Shown: positions 11,201 through 22,800 of the stretch, piece by piece
Numbering within the stretch: position 1 is the first letter of the stretch
Layout of the letters: each line of letters begins with the position of its first letter
Source: Crambe crambe
Taxonomy: Eukaryota; Porifera; Demospongiae; Poecilosclerida; Crambeidae
Assembly: GCA_963924555.1 (NCBI GenBank)
Contig: OZ004588.1
Span: 6,855,205-6,919,204 of the forward strand
DNA: 64,000 bases
Direction: 5' to 3'
The notes under the pieces: generated by a model
The model's database searches: none
What the model was told of the DNA's origin: nothing
The model's input: the letters and a program-made list of their open reading frames with translations, nothing else
Made by a program: the position numbers and the translations under genes

Positions 11201-14200
11201 ACTACATGTAGCTAGACAAGAACAGAAGTATGAGCCAAAAATTTTCCATGTGCACAGGGCCGGAGCTAGCTATTTTATTGTGGTATATGGCTTGTGACCA
11301 CATACTGTGCAAAGTGCATCATCTTGGCCCAGAAAAAAAAATTAGATTTTAGGGTGTCTCAGAGTCAGTCTGGTGCAATATGGAGCATCAAATTTGTCAA
11401 AAATGATCTTAGTCTACCTTCTCTACTACCAACAAATTAATTTGCAACTGAACTTGGATAAACTATCGGTTTCATCTGTGTGAATGTGCAGCACCATTAG
11501 GTTATTCAAAGCATCTCAGGTAAGGACACTTGAGAATGCTAGTCTCTGAGTGATACAACTTTATTATATAATCATGAGCTTTTAAAAAGGGGTGAACAAT
11601 AAATAGTGCCAAAATTTAGAAATCACATTGTGCACCCATGGTTCGCCATGCTTTCTTAAATCAGCTAGGCTATAGAATTACAACTTCATTGTGGGTGGAT
11701 GAATACCACATAACTTGCAATTAATGAAGTGTGAAATTGAAATTGCTGCAAGTTATGTGGTATTCATCCACCCACTAATTAGAGTAATGGAGTATGAAAT
11801 TGCTGCAAGTTATGTGGTATTCATCCACCCACTAATTAATTAATGAAATACATTGGAACGGGATGTGGTGTGATCACAAATAATTTACACAATCTCACAG
11901 GTTGAACACTTGCTACCAAAACTTGTCTACGGCCCTAAAGGACTGTTGAACATCAGACCCAGTGATATGCATCAGGTTGTTACAATGTGTTGCTCATTTG
12001 AGAGGGACCCATTTCATCCCTAGAGTCTCCACTACAGTTTTCTGGGTTTTGAAATAATTAATGATGCTTATGTTCATGCACTGAAATCCAACATCTTGAT
12101 TGAGATACTTCAAAGTTGACCATACATAATCAGGAGCTGATCCAGGGGCCATGGTGCAAGCACACAGCCCCCTCTTTCCAAAAACTCTGGATCAGCCCCT
12201 GCACTACATGTACACAAGAACAAAACTGACCATTCCTTTACAGTTGCAAAATGAGTTCATCATATATAATACTAAATAATAAGATATACGATTCAAAAAT
12301 TCTGGGGGAGGCTTTAGCCCCCCAAGCCCCCCCCCCCTTACCTACACCCTTGAACAGTGAGTGAGTGAGTTAGCTACACTGTTTCAATCTGGATTGATAT
12401 CATGCACACACAGCACTGAACTAGCATCGGGTATAGTGTCCACTGCTCTGCATAATGTTGGAGGTGAACAATTTTCCACCGAGAACTTGACGCTGGCTTC
12501 ACCTATCAGAGTGAACTTCGAACACTCCAATAGAGTCAAGGTTGGTGAGTTAGTGCTATTCATGAGAAATTTGTGGCATGACTGATATCTTTGATCTCAA
12601 AGGAACAGTTACTGAAAGACAGTTCTTCAGAAATCATTTGCACATTTTGGGAATTTTCGTCTGGGAGGTAAATAGCTAATTAGCCTCGTACCAAGGCCCA
12701 TTTTAATACCTATATGGTAAAGTTGTCATAAGTACAAAAATAGGCCTGGGTAGCTAGCTACCAGTGAGGTTATTGCTTAGTTAGCTACCTATGTGATTAT
12801 CAATCAGTTCACAGGACATTCTTACTGTTGGGCAGTGGTCTAAAGAAGGGTGTAACAGGAGTGACACCCTCTCCAATTCCTCTGTGACAGTTTGTGAATG
12901 CAACCACCTCACCCACTTTGCCATCCTGCTGAGTGCTCGACCTTTGAACCCTCCTCCACCTGTCACACTCTCTCTGCAAATTATTGGATATGTGGGTGTG
13001 TCCATATCACTGGTTGCCATGGCACTCACTGTCATCATCTTCATTGCTCTAAAGTATTACATGCCAATATTCATTAATTAGTGAAATTTGAAGGGATTTC
13101 CCCACAGGACACTGCATAACATACGAAGCTTTATCCACATCAACCTCTGCATCAGTCTCGGGATAGCTCAGCTCATCTTTGTGACCGGTGTGACTCATTC
13201 TGACCCTACAAGTGACAGAGTCCCAGTCCACTGCCAGGTCATAGCTGTCCTCCTCCACTACTTCTTCCTGGTGTCCTTCATGTGGATGCTGATGGAGGGT
13301 GTGGTCTTATACATCATTCTCGTAACAGTGTTTGTCACTAGGACAAAATGCTACATGCTAGTATTCATGCTAGTCAGTTATGGTGTCCCCTTACTCTATA
13401 TGGGTCTCTTGACTCTGCCACTGGGCTTTGCTCTGCCAACACAACCAAATTACGGATACCCCACTGCGTAAGCTGATAAGAGATTGAATATCACTATAGC
13501 TACTTATTTTATAACTATGTATGTACATCCTCTTCAGCTGTTTCTTAAATCCTGGCACAAGTTTTATTTGGGTCTTCATTGTTCCGGTAGTGATAGTCAT
13601 TCTTGCCGATGTTGGATTATTCATCATGGCTGCTGTCGTCATGTGGCGTCATAAGAAGAGACAAACTGGTGCCATGAACAAGAAGGATATCAAGTAGGAA
13701 AAAACTATATACATCACTTCAAATAGCATAGCCATTCACAATATGTCATAGGAAGTGGTTGCTTGCATTGGTACCATTGGTGGTGATCATGGGACTGACG
13801 TGGATACTGGGGGTGCTGATAGTGGAGGTGAAGGCATTACTACCCCTTGCTTACATCTACACTATCATGGTGGCCTTCCAAGGACTCTTCATTTTCTTCC
13901 TCTTTGTCATCTTCCCCAAACAAGTCAGAGACGAGTACACCAAGTGGTGGAGGACAAAGGTCAAGACATCTACCCTTCTTCATGAATACTTTGGTGAGAA
14001 TAAAGAAGCAACAAATATTATCGTAAGTTCATGATAGACCTGCCACACAACTGCTTAACAACCATGAATGTACAGCCTTAATTGAAATCCATGGTCATTA
14101 ATTTCCTTGTATGGAACTCCTATAGCACTTCTCCATAAATAGCTAGCTATCTATTTCATCTCCCTCATATTTTAATGTGCTGAAGATAACTGGACAGACC

Positions 14201-14361
14201 AGTAATTCGAAGTCGAGTGCCAACGCAAATATCTCTGGGAGTGGTGGATTCAAGTCGTGGAAGGTGGAAGAGGTGGCATTGGAATCAAAAGCTGACCTCT
14301 CACTGATCAAAGAAAACCCATACGCTGAAACATGTGAAGAAAATCACAAAGAGATCAACTG
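8245..14361 (+). CDS. Adhesion GPCR, array copy B (complete)
   Basis: Fifteen exons fit: 8245-8861, 8997-9464, 9532-9866, 9923-9964, 10024-10161, 10216-10269, 10373-10472, 10583-10811, 12414-12540, 12603-12667, 12808-13053, 13108-13467, 13538-13693, 13752-14022, 14186-14361. They total 3384 nt (1127 aa) with consistent phases. Order: signal peptide (about 1-25); jelly-roll domain 1 with QFRLLQLEHGGG and CNCW; domain 2 with GGPWIPLQL, VQFRWMG and DIWALANVNV, like Reelin subrepeats; a Cys-containing exon; a short Thr-rich stalk; GAIN; GPS with cleavage before Thr about 760 (CECNHL/THFAILL); type-1 7TM (TM6 GLTWILGVL); tail ending EENHKEIN. The last GAIN/GPS junction needs the acceptor at 12807, because the one used by its paralogues (ctcag) is mutated to cttac. 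Ligand and G protein are unknown. Confidence 0.88.
10832..12352. mobile_element. DNA-transposon-like insertion in intron 8 of copy B, with nested repeats
   Basis: The element begins caagggtgtagataag and ends cttacctacacccttg, giving imperfect terminal inverted repeats. These resume further in as ggggggctaaa against tttagcccccc. It is flanked by AACAG at 10827-10831 and 12353-12357. Copy C has the uninterrupted site (aacagtaacagtgagtgag at about 17114), so this is an insertion with a 5-bp target duplication. Inside, agggactgatccagg (11041) and ggatcagcccct (about 12187) mark nested elements related to the one at 35951. A segment at about 11690-11945 recurs in the dehydrogenase intron near 39605-39920. 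No transposase ORF is visible. Confidence 0.85.
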
Positions 14362-14610
14362 ATCATGTCTTACGATATAATAGCTTACTGAATTCAGAAT
14401 CACATTTATGGAAGCTATTTTTGTGAATTCTATTATTAGATATAACTAGCTAACCTACAATCCACCCATGAAGCATGCAAGATTTTATTTCTACACACTT
14501 GACATATTATGGATTACGTAGCTAGTCTAGTCAGTATACTTTAGACTACTAGAAGTGGACTACTAATAGTCATCGCAAATTAATACTGCTACCTGCTAAG
14601 CTGTAAGAAA

Positions 14611-17600
14611 ATGTTCTCAAGAAGCAGTCGCCATCATAATGGTAGTGCATAATTCGTCAGGCACCGTCGCTATAAGAAATTACACAGACGGTCCAGTGGA
14701 CCTGCATAGGTGGTGAGGAGGTGGGCTTGACGGATACTTCAGTCCAATTCCAGTACAGAACCATCAGTACCACGTCAGCCATTGGTGACTGGATAACACT
14801 GGCTGCACTACCTGTTAATGCAACATCCTCTACAACTCCTACCTTGGACTTTAATGACAGTGTGAAGGGTGTGCAGTTCAGACTGCTGCAGTAATAGAGC
14901 ATGGTGGAGGAGGATGTAACTGCTGGAGAATCCAAATATTCAGTTTTATGATAATATCAGGAGATGCTTGTTATATCAGTCACAGTCGAGATCAATTGGC
15001 AATCGTAGATTCTGTGGTGGAATTGCAAGTGATGCTAGGGGACTGCATGATCTCTCATCTCTAATAAGGGCCCCTCTCTACCAGAGGACATGGATTGTTC
15101 CACAGCCATCCCTAGAATGTAAGCTGTGCATGTAGAACTAGCTATAGGAATATGAAATTGATGATTCCCCAACTATATATAATAATTAGTCAGCTGTTTC
15201 ATAATGATACTGAGTGATTGCATAATATTTTAGTGTGGTTACATATGGACTTCTGCTGGATGTGGATACGGCTTTGAGTTACTGTGGTGGGATTGGAGAT
15301 TTTGACAATTATTCTGAGTATATATATTGAGTTTGCCATGCGTAATAACACCAATGGTGGACCATGGATTCCTCTGCAACTAAGTTACCATGATACTTCC
15401 ACCCCTCCAACACGTGTGCTGGCAACAAGAGTGGTCAGAGGTTATAATGTACCAGAAAGTACCACATCATGGTGCAACATATGGTGCATATCTGTGGGGA
15501 TATCCTACGCACCAATCAGGTTCAGTTTTGCTGGATGGGGACAGCCACTTTGAGGGTTTTTAGAACATTATCAAGATCACTTGCAAAAAGTGATGTATGG
15601 GCATTGGCAAATGTGAATATTATTTTAATTGATGGCAATAATAAAACCACAAGTCTTTTTAGTGATGTGACAGTCAGAATTCATCATCATATGTTATAAA
15701 GTGAGTTGATATTGGTGTCAATCATTTATATAGAGACTGACTCATAATAAGTTTAATTTCAGTTCTTCATTGTGGAGGGAGCCGAGGAGAGGAAGTCTAA
15801 GATGTACAGCATGTTCAAATACTTTGCCATGTAGGAACAATTACTTAACATTCGGTGCAAATAATGATGAGTTCACACGTAAAGAAATAGTTAGTCGAGT
15901 CGCATTAGCTCAGAATTTCTCAGTGGAACCATTCGTGATGACTGCAAATCCATCAACTAATTTTGAACCCACCTCCACAACCACTGACACTCCTACAACT
16001 GAGGCCCCCACAACCACTGAGGTCTCCACCACCATGTCAACAACCACTGAGGCCCCCACCACCATGTTAACAACCACCACTGCAGCTCCAACTAGCATGG
16101 CTTTGTCATTAGTTTCGAGGTTGATGAACATAAAGAAATCCGTACAAGATATGGTCTGTTGTGTAGAATAGTGAAATGAATAGCTTTTAGCATCTCCTTT
16201 TTTCTGCAGATCAAGATGAATCAGACACTTAAAAGAGTAACCAGCACAACTGTACGTTGAACTTAACCTTCTTTGCTAAATCATAGGTCTTTCTTTATAC
16301 TCAATGTGCAGGATCCATTGGAGGCTGTTGACTTAGTTCAGAACCTGACAACCAATGGTGAGCAGCCCAATACTGCTATATATTTGCTAGGGAGCATTCT
16401 CAACAGATTCAACTCAACAGATGCCAACACACGACACCAGTTGAGCAGAGTGAGGAAAAAACTACCTATTAGTAATAATCGGTGAACCTCAATGTATATG
16501 CAGGCCTTCATTGGAGTTGGCAACTCCATAACCCAACAGACTCTCAGCAGTGAAAAGGTATAACTGAGTGTGTAGTGGATCAAAGACTTACGATGTATAT
16601 AGCACAATACACAATCACATGATTATCACATGAGCATGAAAATTAATAATAATGTAGGTTGATGGAGCCATTGCAGGGAGTTCACTACTGAGTGTGTGTG
16701 ATCAATTTGCTCTCGAAGTGTTTCAAGAGGATGGGAACATTTCCATTGGAAACATTGGTTAGTGTAACTTGAGGAATTTACTACCTGAACCTATAGTAAT
16801 TAAAATGACACTTATCCAATTATTATACCGTACCTGATGGCCACTAATGCACTCATGAACTACATTATTTAGTACTCAATACTCGTCAGCTATCACCTGA
16901 GGGTGAACCATCAAGTCTAGTGACTACTATCAACTCAGCAGACTTCAATGACACACTTCCTGAGATGTCCCTGCAAATCCCACGTGAGTTGGTCCAAAGA
17001 GTTAGCAGAAGTACTGGCAATGGAAGTGAGAGGGTGAGGGCAGTTTCTTTCCTCTACTACAATGTGGAGAACTTGTTTCCAAGTGGTCCACCAAAGACAA
17101 ATAAGTAAGTAAAAACAGTAACAGTGAGTGAGTGAGTTAGCTACACTGTTTCAATCTGGATTGATATCATGCACACACAGCACTGAACTAGCATCGGGTA
17201 TAGTGTCCACTGCTCTGCATAATATTGGAGGTGAACAATTTTCCACCGAGAACTTGACGCTGGCTTCACCTATCAGAGTGAACTTCGAACACTCCAATAG
17301 AGTCAAGGTTGGTGAGTTAGTGCTATTCATGAGAAATTTGACTCTGCTAGTGGCATGACTGATATCTTTGATCTCAAAGGAACAGTTATTGGAAGACAGT
17401 TCTTCAGAAATCATTTGCACATTTTGGGAATTTTCGTCTGGGAGGTAAATGTTCACTTTATAATTAGCCTCATAGCTACCAAGGCCCATTTTAATACCTA
17501 TATGGTAAAGTTGTCATAAGTACAAAAATAGGCCTGGGTAGCTAGCTAACAGTGAGGTTATCGCTGAGTTACCTATGTGATTGTCAATCAGTTCACAGTT

Positions 17601-19072
17601 GGGCAGTGGTCTAAAGAAGGGTGTAACAGGCGTGACACCCTCTCCAATTCCTCTATGACAGTGTGTGAATGCAACCACCTCACCCACTTTGCCATCCTGC
17701 TGAGTGCTCGACCTTTGAACCCTCCTCCACCTGTCATACTCTCTCTGCAAATTATTGGATATGTGGGTGTGTCCATATCACTGGTTGCCATGGCACTCAC
17801 TGTCATCATCTTCATTGCTCTAAAGTACTACATGCCAATATTCATTAATTATTCAGTGAAAAATTGAAAAGGGATTTCCTCACAGGCCACTGCGTAACAT
17901 ACGAAGTTTTATCCACATCAACCTCTGCATCAGCCTCGGGATAGCTCAGCTCATCTTTGTGATTGGTGTGACTCGTTCTGACCCTACAAGTGACAGAGTC
18001 CCAGTCCACTGTCAGGTCATAACTGTCCTCCTCCACTACTTCTTCCTGGTGTCCTTCATGTGGATGCTGATGGAGGGTGTGGTCTTATACATCATTCTCG
18101 TAACAGTGTTTGTCACTAGGACAAAATGCTACATGCTAGTATTCATGCTAGTCAGTTATGGTGTCCCCTTACTCTATATGGGTCTCTTGACTCTGCCACT
18201 GGGCTTTGCTCTGCCAACACAACCAAATTATGGATACCCCACTGCGTAAGCCGATAAGAGATTGAATATCACTATAGCTACTTATTTTATAACTATGTAC
18301 ATCCTCTTCAGCTGTTTCTTAAATCCTGGCACAAGTTTTATTTGGGTCTTCATTGTTCCGGTAGTGATAGTCATTCTTGCCGATGTTGGATTATTCATCA
18401 TGGCTGCTGTCGTCATGTGGCGTCATAAGAAGAGACAAACTGGTGCCATGGACAAGAAGGATATCAAGTAGGAAAAAACTATATACATCACTTCAAATAG
18501 CATAGCTATTCACAATATGTCATAGGAAGTGGTTGCTTGCATTGGTACCATTGGTGGTGATCATGGGACTGATGTGGATACTGGGGGTGCTGATAGTGGA
18601 GGTGAAGGCACTACTACCCCTTGCTTACATCTACACCATCATGGTGGCCTTCCAAGGTCTCTTCATCTTCCTCCTCTTCGTCGTCTTCCCCAAACAAGTC
18701 AGAGACGAGTACACCAAGTGGTGGAGGACAAAGGTCAAGACATTTACCCTTCTTCGTGAATACTTTGGTGAGAATAAAGAAGCAACAAATATTATCGTAA
18801 GTTCATGATAGCTAGACCACACAACTGCTTAACAACCATGAATGTACAGTACTAATAGCTGGCTATCTATTTCATCTCCCCCATATTTAAGATAACTGGA
18901 CAGACCTAAATTCGAAGTCGAGTGCCAACACAAATGTCTCTGAGGAGTAGTGGATTCAAGTCATGGAAGGTGGAAGAGGTGGCATTGGAATCAAAAGCTG
19001 ACCTCTCACTGATCAAAGAAAACCCATATGCTGAGAAAATCACAAAGAGATCAACTGATCATGTCTTACAAT
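14611..19072 (+). pseudogene. Adhesion GPCR, array copy C (pseudogene)
   Basis: The unit aligns throughout with B and D but carries several independent lesions. The signal-peptide exon has a deletion after MFS and stops after 13 codons. An extra base lies in acggtccagtggacc, and an in-frame stop in gctgcagtaatagag. The end of exon 1 near 15045 and the second jelly-roll exon near 15470 carry deletions. A 13-bp deletion near the GPS acceptor (about 17598) shifts the frame. GAIN exons (16920-17340) and 7TM exons (about 17650-17850, 17886-18247, 18316-18469, 18527-18796) remain nearly intact and type 1. The 5' half resembles D and the 3' half, introns included, is nearly identical to B, so C is itself mosaic. 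The tail is shifted after the NPYAE motif. Confidence 0.85.
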
Positions 19073-19199
19073 AATAGCTTACTGAATTCAGAATCACATT
19101 TATAGAAGCTATTTTTGTGAATAGCTACTACTATTAGATATAAACTAGCTATTAAACCTACAATCCACCCATGAAGCATGCAAGATTTTATTTCTACAC

Positions 19200-19770
19200 T
19201 TAATGTACATATTCGCTGTTATTGTAAACACCTTACCATACCAGCTTTAACCTTGATCCTACCTGTTTGCCGGGAGGTAGCTTGATGTCTCCTAACCTCA
19301 GGATCTTGTCCCTATCTTACCTGAGGCCATCACATGATTCCCAAAGGATATTGGCTTGGGGGTACAATGCTGGGCAACAGCCATAAGGGCTCCCAGCATC
19401 CTGCCCAGCCCATTGATATGACTCTGAGTTCCTCAAGCTACCCATCACATCAGGAAATATAGCCTGATGGAGAGAATGAAAATTTCCCTTGCTACCCTAT
19501 ACACTTTCGCCATTCAGTAAGATCTAAGCCCAACAGTCCTACTTTAACAGCTACAGACTGGGTGGGTGGGTGGGAAGTTGTTGTTTTTTTCAGTATTCTA
19601 TGCCCAGCACAAAATTGGTGTGGCTATACACTGGTTTGTTTACAGAACTGAGCTCAAATCTGGTATCTAAGGAGTCATCCGCATGCGCAGGCATGCGCAT
19701 TACTCATCCCAAACCACACCTACTATTCTCGGCCTCATGCTCAAACTGCATACTGCTAGGTATCTACTTC
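19200..19770. other. About 560-bp insertion in the C-D spacer
   Basis: The B-C spacer reads tttctacacacttgacatattatggattacg. In the C-D spacer the same flanks (tttctacac and ctggattacg) are separated by about 560 bp beginning taatgtacatattcgctg. The insert contains a g-rich tggg run and a palindromic gcatgcgcaggcatgcgca. I recognise no gene or element in it. Confidence 0.55.
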
Positions 19771-19892
19771 CTGGATTACGTAGTCAGTATACCTAGTCTA
19801 CTAGCTAGAACTTAGTAGAAGTGGACTACTAAAATAGTCATCGCAAACTGCTAGTTTTATACATAGACTGCTACCTGCTAAGCTGTGAGAAA

Positions 19893-22800
19893 ATGTTCTC
19901 TGTTCTTAAAGAAACAGTCGCCATCATAATGGTAGTGCTTTTAGTTTTAGTGCATAATTCGTCAGGCACCTTGAACGTCGCTATAAGAAATTACACCGAC
20001 GGTCAGTGGACCTGCATAGGTGGTGAGGAGGTGGGCTTGACGGATACTTCAGTCCAATTCCAGTACAGAACCATCAGTACCACGTCAGCCATTGGTGACT
20101 GGATAACACTGGCTGCACTACCTGTTAATGCAACATCTCCTACAACTCCTACCTTGCACTTCAGTGTGAAGGGTATGCAGTTCAGACTGCTGCAATTAGA
20201 GCATGGTGGAGGAGGATGTAACTGCTGGAGAATGGAAGCATTCAGTTTTATGACAATATCAGGAGATGCTTGTTATATCAAAGGATCACAGTCTGAGTCA
20301 AGATCAATTGGCAATCGTGGATTTTGTGGTGGCACTGCAAGTGATGCTAGAGGACTGATCTCTCGTGTGCTGTACTTTAATGGTCCAAATGATGGTGAGG
20401 ACTGTCCAGGAGATAGCAGTTCAACACTCATCTCTAACAAGGGCCCCTCTCTACCACAGGACATGGATTGCTCCACAGCCATCCCTAGAATGTAAGCTGT
20501 GCATGTACTATAGCTATATGAAATTAGATGATTCAGCTATATATAATAATTAGTCAGCTGTTTCATAATGATACTGAGTGATTGCATAATACTTTAGTGT
20601 GGTTACATATGGACTTCTGCTGGATGTGAACAAAAATAATTGTGATGGGATTGGTGGAGATTCTGACAATGAATATATTGAGTTTGCCATGCGTAATAAC
20701 ACCAATGGTGGACCATGGATTCCTCTGCAACTAAACTACCATGATACTTCCATCCCTCCAACACGAGTGGTCAGGGGTTATAATGTATCAGCAAGTACCA
20801 CATCATCCACCAGTGTGGTGCAACACACTGTGTATATCTGCGGGGACATTCTACGCACCAGTCAGGTTCAGTTTCGCTGGATGGGGACAGCCGAGTTGGA
20901 GCAGGTAATGGGAATAAATAGAAGACCACGTAATGATATATGGGCACTAGCGAATGTGAACACTACTTTAATTGATGACAATAATGAAACTACAAGTCTT
21001 TTTAGTGATAGATTTGGTTGTGACAGTCAGAATTCATCATCATGTGTTGTAAAGTGAGTTGATTGGTATCAATCATTTATTATAGAGACTGACTCATAAG
21101 TTTAATTTCAGTTCTTCACTGTGGAGGGAGCCAAGGAGAGGAAGTCTAAGATGTACAAAATGTTCAAATACTGTGCCATGTAGGAACAATTACTTAACAT
21201 TCGGTGCAAATAATGATGAGTTCACACGTGAAGAAATAGTTAGTCGAGTCGCATTAACTCAGAATTTCTCAGTGGAACCATTTGTGATAACCACAAATCC
21301 ATCAACTGATTTTGAACCCACATCCACAACCACTGACACTCCTACAACTGAGGCCTCCACAACCACTGAGGCCTCCACCACCATGTCAACAACCACTGAG
21401 GCCACCACCATGTCAACAACTACTGAGGCCTCCACCATGTCAACAACCACTGAGTCAACAACCACTGAGGCCTCCACTACTATGTTAACAACAACTGAGG
21501 CCTCCACCACCATGTCAACAACCACTGAGGCCCCCACCACCATATCAACTACCACTGAGGCACCCACCACTAGCACTGTATCAATAACTACTGAGGCATC
21601 CACCATCATGTCAACTACCACTGAGACCTCCACCACTATATCCACAACCACTGAGGCATCCACCATCATGTCAACAACCACTGAGGCCCCCACCACTATG
21701 TCAGCAACCACTGAGACACCCACCACCATGTCAACAACCACTGAGACACCCGCCACCATGTCGATAACCACTGAGACACCCATAACCACTGCAGCTCCCA
21801 TGGTTTCACCATTAGTTTTGAAGTTGATGAACATAAAGAAATCCATACAAAATAAGGTCTGTTGTGTAGAATAGTGAAATGAGTAGCTATTAGCATATCT
21901 CCTTGTTCCTGCAGATCAAGATGAACCAGACACTTAAAAGAGTGACCAGCACAAATGTATGTGGAACTTAATTTGTTAACCATCTTAATTAGGTCTCTAT
22001 ACTCAATGTGCAGGATTCACTGGAGGCTGTCAACTTAGTTCAAAACCTGACAACCAATGGTGTGCAGCCCAGCACTGCTATATATTTGCTAGGGAGCATT
22101 CTCAACAGACTCAGCTCAACAAATGCCAACACACAAGACCAGTTGAGCAGGGTGAGATTTAAGTGAATTGTCTCAAATAGTCATACAGTGAATTGTGTTA
22201 TCATATTGTTGCTATAGACCTTTCTCACGGTTGGTAACACCTTAACAAAGCGCAATGAAGAGGTACTTAATACATATAATGTTATAGTTATAGTAAAACG
22301 AGATTGCTGTCATTTGAATCAAGTATCATATTCTGTGGGAGTATTTGGGAATGTTTAATTGGGAAGAGAGTATTATATCATCTTCTTGTACTAGCAGGAA
22401 ATCAGAGCTATTTTGACCATGCATGCAATGAAGAGCCTATAATAGCATTGTTTTAAGCTATAAATTCCTCCTTATGGTGGTGTTTCCAGACATGGTTACA
22501 AGAAATTGTACATGTAGACACATACCCTTCAAAGAAGGAAGTACTTTGAACTAGCTAAAGAAATGGAAATTGGGACGTACTCTCTTATGTAGGTTGATGT
22601 AGCCATTACTGGGAGTTCACTTCTCAGTGTTTATGATCGATTGGCACTTGAAGTGTTTCAAGAGGATGGGAACATTTCTGCTGGAAACATTGGTGAATAG
22701 TTAGCTACACATCAAGTAACACAAATCCTGTATAGCTAGAAGTAGCTATAGTGTTGCTTTTGTAATGAATTCCAATCTAATAATCTATTTTTCCTGGAAT

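Noticed and set aside
21259-21846. A 195-aa valine-rich minus-strand frame
   Set aside because: It is the antisense of the Thr-rich stalk of copy D; equivalent frames appear opposite the stalks of E and F.
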